This document shows, one piece after another, positions 1 to 5,086 of a DNA stretch of 6,633 nt. The notes under the pieces are model-generated. The model worked only from the letters and a program-made list of their open reading frames with translations, was not told the DNA's origin and did not search any database. A program made the translations under genes and the position numbers. The stretch spans positions 9,293-15,925 of the forward strand of contig QBMP01000182.1 in the NCBI GenBank assembly GCA_003242115.1. The letters run 5' to 3'. Position 1 is the first letter of the stretch, and each line of letters opens with the position of its first letter. Source of the stretch: Phormidesmis priestleyi (lineage in GTDB: Bacteria > Cyanobacteriota > Cyanobacteriia > Phormidesmidales > Phormidesmidaceae).

Positions 1-166
1 CCTCTTCAGCACTCGCAGCGCCGCTCAGCTTCGCTAAAAACAACGCCACTCGCTGTTCTAACGCCTTGGACAGCCGCAGCCCTTGGCAATATTGCTTAAA
101 ATCAGCGACTCGTATGCCTTCTGTCACTTGCATGGCTTTACGCTCAATATCCTTGTTCTCCATCAT
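1..166 (-). CDS. Unknown protein, 5' part only (runs off left edge)
   Basis: Reading leftward from ATG at 166, 55 codons stay open to the window edge, beginning MMENKDIERKAMQVTEGIRV and continuing through a Gln/Leu/Lys-rich, probably helical stretch (VADFKQYCQGLRLSKALEQR). A second ATG follows immediately. I do not recognise the family, and the C-terminus is outside the window. The start is supported by an upstream inverted repeat and a TATACT box at 192-197 on the same strand. The only possible ribosome site is weak, since no clear AGGAG precedes the ATG. A small soluble, helix-rich plasmid protein is the most that can be said. Autoregulation through the repeat at 171-204 is inference. Confidence 0.6.
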   Translation of the reverse strand, partial: MMENKDIERKAMQVTEGIRVADFKQYCQGLRLSKALEQRVALFLAKLSGAASAEE

Positions 167-170
167 ACAT

Positions 171-204
171 AACTACTTACGCTATTAAGATAGTATAAGT
201 AGTT
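171..204 (-). promoter_or_regulatory. 9-bp inverted repeat over a promoter-like sequence
   Basis: AACTACTTA at 171-179 is mirrored by TAAGTAGTT at 196-204, with a 16-bp spacer. Between them, on the minus strand, is TATACT (192-197), a good -10 hexamer for the leftward gene starting at 166. The -35 position 17 bp upstream (TGAATT) is poor. A repeat flanking a weak promoter suggests an operator for an autoregulator or activator; the binding protein is unknown. Confidence 0.45.
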
Positions 205-365
205 CAGTTGTCAGAATTCACCCACGTTGACCTGATCCTGATAAACTTACGCTCGTTCTTTTCTCTTGGCCCAACTGGAACACGCCTTTCATGCGCCGAG
301 CGCCAGTGCGGTCTTGGCGAAGCGTGGCTTCCGCCCTGCGACGGACGGAGAATAGGCCAAAGCTG
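205..365. other. Gene-poor stretch with an imperfect palindrome
   Basis: I see no supportable gene here. The open frames on both strands lack good starts and resemble no family. One local structure is visible: GGCGAAGC (316-323), a GTG loop, then GCTTCCGCC (327-335), an imperfect hairpin with one bulged base. It resembles the short GC-rich palindromes scattered through cyanobacterial genomes. Confidence 0.4.
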
Positions 366-519
366 GACAAGGGTTACGCAGCGCGTCACTAACCTGCTCT
401 GGTTCCTTCAGCGCATCTCTCGGTACGGCGACCGCTGCGTTATAGAGTCGCCCCAAGTAGTCTCAGACTTATACAGAGGCCAGCTAAAAAACACGCTGGC
501 CCTGTATGAGCAACGCTAG
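366..519 (+). pseudogene. C-terminal remnant of a WYL-domain regulator (tentative)
   Basis: The last 50 or so codons before the TAG at 517-519 read as the end of a WYL/WCX-type transcriptional regulator: an LLWFLQRISRYGDR segment followed by CVIESPQVV and a closing helix ending LKNTLALYEQR. WYL proteins commonly end in this order: a 'wll.yGd' turn, a 'v.sP..v' strand, then a helix ending in 'lalY'. Upstream in the same frame (208-365) nothing fits the WYL core, and the only start is a TTG with no ribosome site, so I read this as the 3' stump of a lost gene. WYL regulators often control CRISPR and other anti-phage loci. The match is by eye over a short region, and chance resemblance is possible. 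Confidence 0.42.
471..507 (+). repeat. Strong hairpin at the end of the WYL-like remnant
   Basis: ATACAG (471-476), a bulged A, and GGCCAGC (478-484) pair with GCTGGCC (495-501) and CTGTAT (502-507) around a 10-base A-rich loop. This gives a 13-bp stem with one bulge. No T-run follows on either strand, so it is not a classical intrinsic terminator. It overlaps the last codons of the remnant. Confidence 0.6.
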
Positions 520-589
520 TTGATTATTTAGGCATACCTTTCTGGCGCTGACCATCAGAAACGATCCCACAGCTTGCAGATCGAACGAA

Positions 590-1189
590 TCAGCCCTTGG
601 TCATCCGGTAAGTGCCGCGCACCTGCTCGCCTTTGTACCAATCGCCTGCCCGGACGCCTCCTGACAACACATTTGAAATCCGATTACGCGCTTTGAGATA
701 CTGCGCTCTCGGCATCTCTTCTTTAAACAAAGCCGCCATCACCTCCACTATCTTGAACTCCCTCTCCGGCTGCGTTGCTAGGATCAATCGCACCGCATCA
801 GGAATTGATTCGTTCTTCACACCGGGGCGAGTATACTTCTGCCAACTCGCAGTCCGTCCGTCCGTCTTTGCCGCAGATTTCTTCACTGCTGGCTTTTTCT
901 GGGTCGTCTGCTTCACGGCGATCGCTTTTGACTTTTTAGTCTTCGGTGCCTTTGCTGCTTCTGCTTCTACAGCGGGCGCGGTAGCTACTGGTTCGTCAGC
1001 CGTCTTGACAGCTTTCGGCGCAGCAGACCCATTCACAACCATATCTTCAGCCCCTGAAAACATCGGCAGAACCGCTCGAATACCGCTCAGTTTCTCTTGC
1101 ACTGCCGCTAGCTGCTCACCTAGCTGACTTTCTTGCAACGCCAGTTCTGCTTCTACTGATTGCAGTTGGGATAAAACGGTCTGTTTCAT
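590..1189 (-). CDS. Nucleoid-like protein: coiled coil, Lys/Ala linker, winged-helix-like C-terminus
   Basis: This 199-residue protein has three visible parts. Residues 1-41 are a Gln/Glu/Leu-rich coiled coil with heptad-like leucines. Residues about 43-112 are low complexity, first Ala/Val/Glu-rich and then Lys-rich with repeated KK and AxKK steps, like histone H1 or AlgP tails. Residues about 113-199 form a folded module with IPDAVRLILATQP, a recognition-type helix around ARNRISNVLSGG, and a GDWYKGEQVRGTYRM wing, the pattern of a small winged-helix domain. It probably oligomerises through the coil and binds DNA, as a nucleoid-associated protein or plasmid regulator. The ATG at 1189 has no Shine-Dalgarno sequence but fits the coiled-coil start. 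The exact family is not recognised; the domain reading is inference from pattern. Confidence 0.85.
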   Translation of the reverse strand: MKQTVLSQLQSVEAELALQESQLGEQLAAVQEKLSGIRAVLPMFSGAEDMVVNGSAAPKAVKTADEPVATAPAVEAEAAKAPKTKKSKAIAVKQTTQKKPAVKKSAAKTDGRTASWQKYTRPGVKNESIPDAVRLILATQPEREFKIVEVMAALFKEEMPRAQYLKARNRISNVLSGGVRAGDWYKGEQVRGTYRMTKG

Positions 1190-1281
1190 ATATAAAATAA
1201 GGGTGAGTTGGAATAATAGATAAAACTCAGCAACAATTCTAGACCATTACTGTTGACAATAATTCAAGCTGATCTTGCGCT

Positions 1282-1587
1282 CTAAAGAAAGCTCCTGACT
1301 TCAGGCACCGGCAGATAATCGCGCTTCCACCAGTCGTTACCCGGCAGCAACCGAGCAAAATAACGTCCGAACTCTCGCTTGCAGCAAACATACAGGCATT
1401 CCCCGTCCGCGAGAATATCGACCGGCTCAGCCTGCATAAAAGCGTTCTGTGCTTCCTGCCGCAAGGGAACGGTAGTTCTTAGTTCTTGATAAGCTAACGG
1501 CGTGATCTCTCGCCATCGCTGCTCACCGCTATTCCAGTCTTCATCAATTTGGGGGTGCGGCCACTCGAAAATTTGGGCAACGGGCAT
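1282..1587 (-). CDS. Conserved-looking hypothetical protein, about 101 aa
   Basis: The ATG at 1585-1587 gives a 101-residue protein beginning MPVAQIFEWPHPQIDEDWN. A TTG seven codons upstream (1608) would add VHCVFS-type residues; it has a distant TAGGG but no better ribosome site, so I prefer the ATG. The protein is rich in Trp, Arg and aromatic residues, with a VDILADGECLYVCCKREFGRYFARLLPG segment that looks like a small beta-rich fold, and it ends in a WWKRDYLPVPEV region. There is no signal peptide or membrane segment. The two adjacent cysteines are the only notable residues. I do not recognise the family. It lies 92 bp upstream of the coiled-coil gene on the same strand, so the two could be cotranscribed. 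Confidence 0.7.
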   Translation of the reverse strand: MPVAQIFEWPHPQIDEDWNSGEQRWREITPLAYQELRTTVPLRQEAQNAFMQAEPVDILADGECLYVCCKREFGRYFARLLPGNDWWKRDYLPVPEVRSFL

Positions 1588-1707
1588 GGAAAATACGCAA
1601 TGAACCAAACCTAAAATGCCCTAACCGTTGCTTAGACTTGACCCGGACTAAAAGAGTTTAAGGGAAAGAAGGCAACTCATTCTATTTTTTAGTTGGCTAG
1701 ATTCAAA

Positions 1708-1780
1708 TATTGGTTTATTGGTTTATTGGTACTGGTCTATTGGTCTATTAGCACTGGTTTATTAGCACTGGTTTATTGGT
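1708..1780 (+). repeat. Octamer array 1 (ATTGGTTT type)
   Basis: Tandem copies of ATTGGTTT begin at 1709 and 1717, followed by variants ATTGGT, ACTGGTCT, ATTGGTCT, ATTAGC, ACTGGTTT, ATTAGC, ACTGGTTT and ATTGGT up to 1780. Units are 8 bp or shortened to 6 bp, so variants keep an 8/14-bp rhythm. Close octamer or heptad arrays next to a ParA gene are typical binding sites for ribbon-helix-helix centromere proteins. That role is inferred. Confidence 0.75.
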
Positions 1781-1857
1781 GTGCCGAAGAAACACATGAG
1801 ATTCAGGGGATCTTCGGCTAGCTCAGTCCATTTTATTGGCTAGCTAGTTTTAGTATT

Positions 1858-1917
1858 GGTTTATTGGTTTTATGATATGGTTTACTGGTTTATTGGTTTT
1901 ATGATATGGTTTATTGG
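1858..1917 (+). repeat. 29-bp tandem duplication with octamers and two TATGAT boxes before parA
   Basis: A 29-bp unit starting GGTTTATTGGTTTTATGATA at 1858 is repeated at 1887, and the flanking match extends to 31 bp with a single C/T difference. Each copy carries TTTATTGG octamers around TATGAT (1871-1876 and 1900-1905), a good -10 hexamer for rightward transcription. Neither has a convincing -35. This arrangement fits a parA promoter whose activity is controlled by a protein bound to the octamers. Confidence 0.7.
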
Positions 1918-1943
1918 TTATACAATTCGCTAAAGAGATTCAA

Positions 1944-2561
1944 ATGAAAACCGTTAGTTTTGTTTCAAAAAAAGGAGGGGTGGCTAAGACCACAAGCGCC
2001 ATTCATTATGCTTACTGGCTGAGCTTGCAAAAGCTAGCAGTGACCTTAATTGACGACGATAATAACCGCACGGCTAGTAATTGGGCTGAGCGGGCGCAGG
2101 GCAATGATAAATTCACTGTCCCTTTTAGAATCGCTAGTTTCCGTTCTATGAGCAAGGCCGTAGATGGAGCTGACTATGTAGTCATCGACTCCCAGGCAAG
2201 TCGAACGGACGATGATCTGAAAGACTTTGCTGAAGATTGCGATCTAGTCGTGATTCCGACTAAGCCCGATATCAATAGTGCTCGTTCCGCTGTCGAAACT
2301 GCTGACGCAATTAACCGTCATGGCGGAGAATATCGAATTTTGATCGCAGATGTTCCCGGTTATAACACCACAGGCAAAGAGCTGGCAGAAGACCTCGCAA
2401 AAGACGGCTATCTTGTTCTCAAAAAGACTATTCGCCGCAGCGAAGGGATCAACCATGCTAGCTTAGCTGGCTCGACACTTATGCAGTTAGCCGGAGGATA
2501 TAAGCTTCCTTGGCGAGATTACGAAGCTGCTTTTGTTGAGATGGCTGGCGTTATCAACTAA
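1944..2561 (+). CDS. parA: ParA-family partition ATPase
   Basis: The 205-residue protein is a short ParA/MinD-type P-loop ATPase that would drive segregation of plasmid copies by ATP-dependent binding to the nucleoid. Residues 10-16 (KGGVAKT) are the deviant Walker A with the signature lysine K10. IDDD at 36-39 is the switch I/A' region, and YVVIDSQAS at 78-86 is Walker B with D82. VVIPTKPD around 101-108 is the expected strand-loop. There is no N-terminal helix-turn-helix, so it is the small type (Ib-like) that relies on a separate small DNA-binding partner. The ATG at 1944 is preceded by AAGAG; a TTG at 1914 lies inside the octamer array and is unlikely. The gene is flanked by octamers on both sides, and the partner gene follows after 61 bp. 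Confidence 0.92.
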   Translation: MKTVSFVSKKGGVAKTTSAIHYAYWLSLQKLAVTLIDDDNNRTASNWAERAQGNDKFTVPFRIASFRSMSKAVDGADYVVIDSQASRTDDDLKDFAEDCDLVVIPTKPDINSARSAVETADAINRHGGEYRILIADVPGYNTTGKELAEDLAKDGYLVLKKTIRRSEGINHASLAGSTLMQLAGGYKLPWRDYEAAFVEMAGVIN

Positions 2562-2564
2562 GTT

Positions 2565-2613
2565 TTACTTAACCAGTAAACCAGTAAAATGGTTTAGTAA
2601 ACCAATAAACCAA
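2565..2613 (-). repeat. Octamer array 2, between parA and its partner gene
   Basis: AACCAGTA, AACCAGTA, a GGTTTAGTA in opposite sense, then AACCAATA and AACCAA fill the gap between the two genes, mostly in the orientation opposite to array 1. The array ends about 10 bp before the partner's ATG, so a bound protein could affect its translation start region or read-through transcription. Confidence 0.7.
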
Positions 2614-2622
2614 GTGTGAGTC

Positions 2623-2952
2623 ATGGGACGATTCTCTGATAACGGGCTAAGGAAACCTGCGGATAAGACATCTGAAGTTGTGGAGGAGACAGGCGCTTTA
2701 CCGACTAGCAAGTCCACGGAAAAAGTCTTAGCTGTGGCCGACCATAGAACCAATAAACCAATAAACCAATATTCTCATGAACAGATGAAGCCGGTTAATG
2801 TCGGCGGGTTTAGAGTTCCTCTAGTCGTAAGGGCACACTGGCAGTCACAGTCAAAGTTCCAAGGAGAGAAGGTGGCTGCTCAGCTTAGAGAATTTCTGAC
2901 AGAGCGCTACGGTCTACCAGAGGGAGTTACTGAAGATGATTTAATATGCTGA
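2623..2952 (+). CDS. Small ParB-like centromere-binding protein (inferred)
   Basis: This 109-residue protein follows parA on the same strand. Residues 1-50 are polar and probably disordered (KPADKTSEVVEETGALPTSK and on). Residues about 58-97 form a basic strand plus helices: VGGFRVPLVVRAHW, then SKFQGEKVAAQLREFLTERYGLP. A beta strand followed by two helices is consistent with a ribbon-helix-helix or similar DNA-binding fold, but I do not recognise the sequence family. Gene position, size and the surrounding octamers argue for the ParA partner that binds those repeats. The ATG at 2623 has only a weak GAG upstream. Three octamers lie inside the gene (codons around TNKPINQ). An accessory protein unrelated to partition is less likely. 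Confidence 0.7.
   Translation: MGRFSDNGLRKPADKTSEVVEETGALPTSKSTEKVLAVADHRTNKPINQYSHEQMKPVNVGGFRVPLVVRAHWQSQSKFQGEKVAAQLREFLTERYGLPEGVTEDDLIC
2748..2773 (-). repeat. Octamer array 3, inside the ParB-like gene
   Basis: Three consecutive AACCAATA units run from 2748 to about 2771, read in the gene as TNKPINQ. They sit in the disordered N-terminal half of the protein, where sequence constraint is low. They are the same repeats as those flanking the genes. Confidence 0.75.
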
Positions 2953-2986
2953 ACTTTCATCAAAGAATTATTAGTGAGCCATGATT

Positions 2987-3032
2987 AGCGAACCAATAAA
3001 CGTTTATTGGTTTATTGGTTTATTGGTTCGCT
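2987..3032. repeat. Octamer array 4 in a 15-bp inverted repeat, downstream of the partition genes
   Basis: AGCGAACCAATAAAC (2987-3001) is mirrored exactly by GTTTATTGGTTCGCT (3018-3032), with further TTTATTGG copies in between. Three octamers run rightward and one leftward. The stem could form a transcript hairpin ending the cassette, though no T-run follows. It more likely marks the downstream edge of the centromere. Confidence 0.7.
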
Positions 3033-3125
3033 CTTGAGCTTCATTTTCAAAGCAGTGTCAAACTAAAGTCAGACTACGTTTAAGCAAGCTGGTTATGCTA
3101 CACCTTAGAAACCGAGCCTGCCGTG

Positions 3126-3335
3126 CTAAAGCAATTTGACCCTTTCCTGAGCCGGTATTGTTTTTAGCAAATTCGGCTCAGGCCGATTACAAACCATCGA
3201 AAAGTAAACTACTGCTACGAGTGCGATCGCTGAACAAAAGCCACAAGCGATGCCCCATGCGAACTCCTTCATTTGACTCACCGCAACTAAGTCCTGAAGA
3301 CATTCGTTAATCGTATCCTTAAGAAATTTGCTCAT
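3126..3335 (-). CDS. Small single-pass membrane protein
   Basis: This 69-residue protein begins MSKFLKDTINECLQDLVAVS. One hydrophobic segment at residues about 28-48 (GIACGFCSAIALVAVVYFSM) forms a single transmembrane helix, leaving a short polar C-terminal tail (RPEPNLLKTIPAQERVKLL). The start is secure: AAGGAAG at 3338-3344 is a strong ribosome site just before the ATG. The family is unknown. Small one-helix proteins on plasmids include toxins, holin-like and entry-exclusion proteins, but nothing here chooses between them. A HIP1 octamer (3223-3230) lies inside the gene, and a 9-bp inverted repeat (CCTGAGCCG 3146-3154 / CGGCTCAGG 3174-3182) covers its last codons. Confidence 0.75.
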   Translation of the reverse strand: MSKFLKDTINECLQDLVAVSQMKEFAWGIACGFCSAIALVAVVYFSMVCNRPEPNLLKTIPAQERVKLL

Positions 3336-3381
3336 AGCTTCCTTTCTCTAGCGTGGTCAACATCGCTCATGGCTATGGTAG

Positions 3382-3507
3382 CGAATCAATCTGAACCAAA
3401 ACCAAGGCGTTAGTACGATTGTTGCCGCTAAAGGCATAGGCCAAGCAGATATTGATAGCTTCTATCATCTGGAGCAACGGCTTCTCCGACAGCTTGAAGC
3501 GGGGTAG
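3382..3507 (+). pseudogene. Possible broken small gene without start codon
   Basis: Between a TAG ending at 3381 and a TAG at 3505-3507, one frame stays open and reads protein-like at its end (KGIGQADIDSFYHLEQRLLR and on) but contains no ATG, GTG or TTG. A short ATG frame at 3369 (MAMVANQSEPKPRR) stops exactly where this frame could take over through a small frameshift near 3411. The combined product would be about 45 residues. Either a decayed small gene or chance; no family is recognised. Confidence 0.25.
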
Positions 3508-3610
3508 CTTACCCATATTTTTATTCTGCACATAGAGCTTTTCAAAATTATAGATGCGCCTTTAAAGATGGACGCTTCTACGACATTTGCTATTGGCCAT
3601 GAGAAATCGT

Positions 3611-3994
3611 TCAATGAGGGCTAGAGCTGTTGAGGCCCTCCGGTTGCCAGATAGGGTTATCAATCATGGCCTGGATGGAGATCGCACGTCTGGCTATTTC
3701 CTGCAAAGCATTGCGCCGCTGTATCTTCAACTGCCAATCACGATGCTCAATACCGCTGACTTTGCTCAGAGCAATCGTTTTACCGATCGCGTTTCCTTTT
3801 ACTCTTGGCGGGCGGGCACGAGCGAATTTCCCACCAGAGGTATCAATGGCCCAGCCCGCTTCGGCAACAGGGCCAGAAGCACGGATATCGCGCTCTAGCT
3901 GCAAAAGCCGGTTGAGTTCAAATTGGAGAAACGAGGGTTCGTTCACGATTTTGTGTACAAAATAATAATTGTACACATTTTTTAATAGGAACAC
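3611..3994 (-). CDS. Hypothetical protein, about 127 aa
   Basis: From GTG at 3994, preceded by AGAGG (4003-4007) at 8-bp spacing, the frame gives 127 residues. The first 20 (LLKNVYNYYFVHKIVNEPS) look unlike the rest. From residue about 22 the protein is well formed: a helix (FLQFELNRLLQLERDIRASG), a Gly/Pro/Arg-rich turn with EAGWAIDTSGGKFARARPPR and VKGNAIGKTIALSK, then a basic helix QRRNALQEIARRAISIQAMI and a short tail. The basic character suggests nucleic-acid contact. I do not recognise the family. A GTG at 3946 is an alternative start without a ribosome site; if it is correct, the TGTACA repeat at 3953-3976 would lie just upstream as an operator. Confidence 0.65.
   Translation of the reverse strand: MFLLKNVYNYYFVHKIVNEPSFLQFELNRLLQLERDIRASGPVAEAGWAIDTSGGKFARARPPRVKGNAIGKTIALSKVSGIEHRDWQLKIQRRNALQEIARRAISIQAMIDNPIWQPEGLNSSSPH
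3953..3976. promoter_or_regulatory. TGTACA inverted repeat, possible operator
   Basis: GTGTACAA (3953-3960) and TTGTACAC (3969-3976) form a perfect inverted repeat around an A/T-only 8-bp spacer. Each arm contains the palindrome TGTACA, and the two centres are 16 bp apart. It does not fit the NtcA pattern GTA-N8-TAC. It could be a dimer or tetramer repressor site for the gene read leftward at 3994/3946. Confidence 0.45.
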
Positions 3995-4031
3995 AATAGC
4001 AGCCTCTGATCTCCTTTACCGTTGCTGGAAT

Positions 4032-4253
4032 CTATCGTTGACGGTAATCCCACGGCTTTTGCGCATTTGGGTCAGCCCATACCCTGATCGCCTCGCGTCT
4101 AGCTATTCCTTCAGCGGTTTCAATCACCGAACTGTTTGGGCAGCTACCCACGTACTGGGGATAAACGTAAGCCATCCCATCGGCTACCATTTGGCTATTT
4201 AGATGGATCTCTTCGTCGCCGTTGCTAGTTGGAATAAATGCTTCAGCAGCCAC
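4032..4253 (-). pseudogene. C-terminal half of a staphylococcal-nuclease-type (thermonuclease) gene
   Basis: The frame from GTG at 4253 encodes 73 residues that match the last third to half of SNase-domain proteins: VAAEAFIP, a QMVADGMAYVYPQY helix, a CPNSSVIETAEGIARREAI helix, then VWADPNAQKPWDYRQR, the characteristic SNase ending. Full proteins are about 150-200 residues and hydrolyse DNA or RNA with Ca2+; their catalytic Arg, Asp and Glu residues lie in the N-terminal half. That half is missing. The fragment begins just after the place where the conserved YGR would be, and a TAA closes the frame two codons upstream (4257-4259). The gene in front of it ends at 4296. I read this as an inactive remnant; expression from the GTG would not give a nuclease. 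Confidence 0.75.
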
Positions 4254-4295
4254 CCATTAGCAACGCTCGTCCGACTTTCTAGAATGCGAAAATCG

Positions 4296-4928
4296 CTACC
4301 AGCCCGATACAAAGGAAAAGGGCAATTGAATTCCTTTCTCCTGCCAGCTCCAGCCTTTCTCCCAGACAAGCCACGCTGCCGTGACGCTATCTGTTTTCTT
4401 CGTATCCCGCCGAAATTTTGGCCTTGGGTTAAGCGTGATTAGATACCGTAGATGATCAGCCATTTCGTTCAGCCAATCGGCCCGTCCTGCTGTCGGCTCC
4501 AGGTAGCTCAACCGCAGCAGAAATGCGCAGCCTTGCCGTGAATACTCCCAGGCCAGCGGCAATATCTGTTCGGCTTCGCAAAAAGGCGGGTTTGTCACTG
4601 TCCAATCGATTGGGCTGCCGCCAGCCTCAAGAGTCGCCCAAGACTCCCAGAACCTCTGCTCTGTTGCGTCCCGTAACTCCCCGTTTGGGCTAGGCCAGCT
4701 CAAATCGCTCTGAAGAACAAGTCGTTCTGTGGAGTCAGTCAATTCCAAAATGTCTGAGATCGCACCATGTCCCGCACAACACTCGAAAACGGTGCCGGTG
4801 ATAGGGACTCTATTGAGCAGCGATCTCGTCACGCCTTCCGGCGTGGGATAGTAATCGCCCACCATGCGGTGGTGTCGAGATCCGACAGCTTCAGACTGGC
4901 CAAAAATAGTTTGCTGTAAGTCGCTCAT
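4296..4928 (-). CDS. Small SAM-dependent methyltransferase-like protein
   Basis: This 210-residue protein has the hallmarks of an adenine-N6 DNA methyltransferase core. YYPTP at 26-30 resembles motif X. VFECCAGHG at 47-55 is in the place of motif I (the SAM-binding FxGxG loop, here with a CCAGHG variant). WTVTNPPF at 109-116 is motif IV, the catalytic (D/N)PP(Y/F). C-terminal strands and helices follow, including AFLLRLSYLEP and AAWLVWEKGW. There is no target-recognition domain. It could methylate DNA alone or with a partner, or act on another substrate. Its ATG overlaps the TGA of the methyltransferase remnant in front (ATGA), with AAGAG just upstream, which indicates translational coupling in the ancestral operon. 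It appears intact. Confidence 0.8.
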   Translation of the reverse strand: MSDLQQTIFGQSEAVGSRHHRMVGDYYPTPEGVTRSLLNRVPITGTVFECCAGHGAISDILELTDSTERLVLQSDLSWPSPNGELRDATEQRFWESWATLEAGGSPIDWTVTNPPFCEAEQILPLAWEYSRQGCAFLLRLSYLEPTAGRADWLNEMADHLRYLITLNPRPKFRRDTKKTDSVTAAWLVWEKGWSWQEKGIQLPFSFVSGW

Positions 4929-5086
4929 GCTCTTAATCCCAAAGGTAGAATCTGTTGATCAAACCGTCGTGCGGCCATTTCGCAATATTTCTCTTCGATC
5001 TCGATTCCGACAGCTCGACGCCCAGGGTTCGCGGCTGGTAGCAGAGTCGTACCGCTACCAGCGAGTGGAGCTTCATCGTCCAGCCT
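4925..5086 (-). pseudogene. C-terminal end of a DNA methyltransferase (N4/N6 type)
   Basis: Reading leftward from about 5086, the frame gives LDDEAPLAGSGTTLLPAANP, then GRRAVGIEIEEKYCEMAARR and a FDQQILPLGLRA ending. This is the closing part of N6-adenine/N4-cytosine methyltransferases in which motif I (FxGSGTT) and the following 'GxExxxxYxxxAxxR' lie at the C-terminus (beta class order). An in-frame TAG at 5087-5089 and the absence of a start show that only the last 50 or so codons survive. The catalytic (D/S)PPY region and target-recognition domain are gone. The fragment ends at its natural stop, overlapping the next gene's ATG, so the 3' junction is original and the 5' junction is the break. 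Confidence 0.8.

Larger units (their letters stand above)
1609..1943. promoter_or_regulatory. Intergenic control region of the partition cassette
   Basis: This 335-bp stretch between two divergent genes has no gene. From 1708 onward it is filled with TTTATTGG-type octamers and a tandem duplication with -10-like boxes (listed separately). The part at 1609-1707 holds nothing recognisable apart from a weak leftward promoter candidate (TTGCCT and TTTAGT 17 bp apart on the minus strand). Confidence 0.6.

Noticed and set aside
208..365. Upstream part of the plus-strand frame that ends at 519, as a full gene
   Set aside because: Its only start is a TTG without a ribosome site, and the first 50 or so codons show no protein-like pattern. 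Only the last part was kept, as a remnant.
471..507. Intrinsic terminator call for the strong hairpin
   Set aside because: No T-run follows on either strand, so only the hairpin itself is reported.
612..1127. Long plus-strand open frame opposite the coiled-coil gene
   Set aside because: It is the antisense shadow of a Lys/Ala-rich gene; its Phe/Ala-rich translation is what such a shadow gives.
1708..1917. CRISPR array or microsatellite in the TTTATTGG region
   Set aside because: There are no spacers of regular length and the unit is only 8 bp. Placement around parA on both sides and in both orientations fits protein-binding sites better.
3146..3182. 9-bp inverted repeat CCTGAGCCG/CGGCTCAGG as a terminator
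   Set aside because: It lies within the coding sequence of the small membrane protein, has a 19-base loop and no T-run. Mentioned only in that gene's entry.
3587..3965. Two plus-strand frames overlapping the 127-aa hypothetical gene
   Set aside because: The minus-strand frame has a ribosome site and coherent helices; the plus-strand frames lack both.
3955..3974. NtcA binding site
   Set aside because: The GTA and TAC half-sites are 14 bp apart in place of the required 8.
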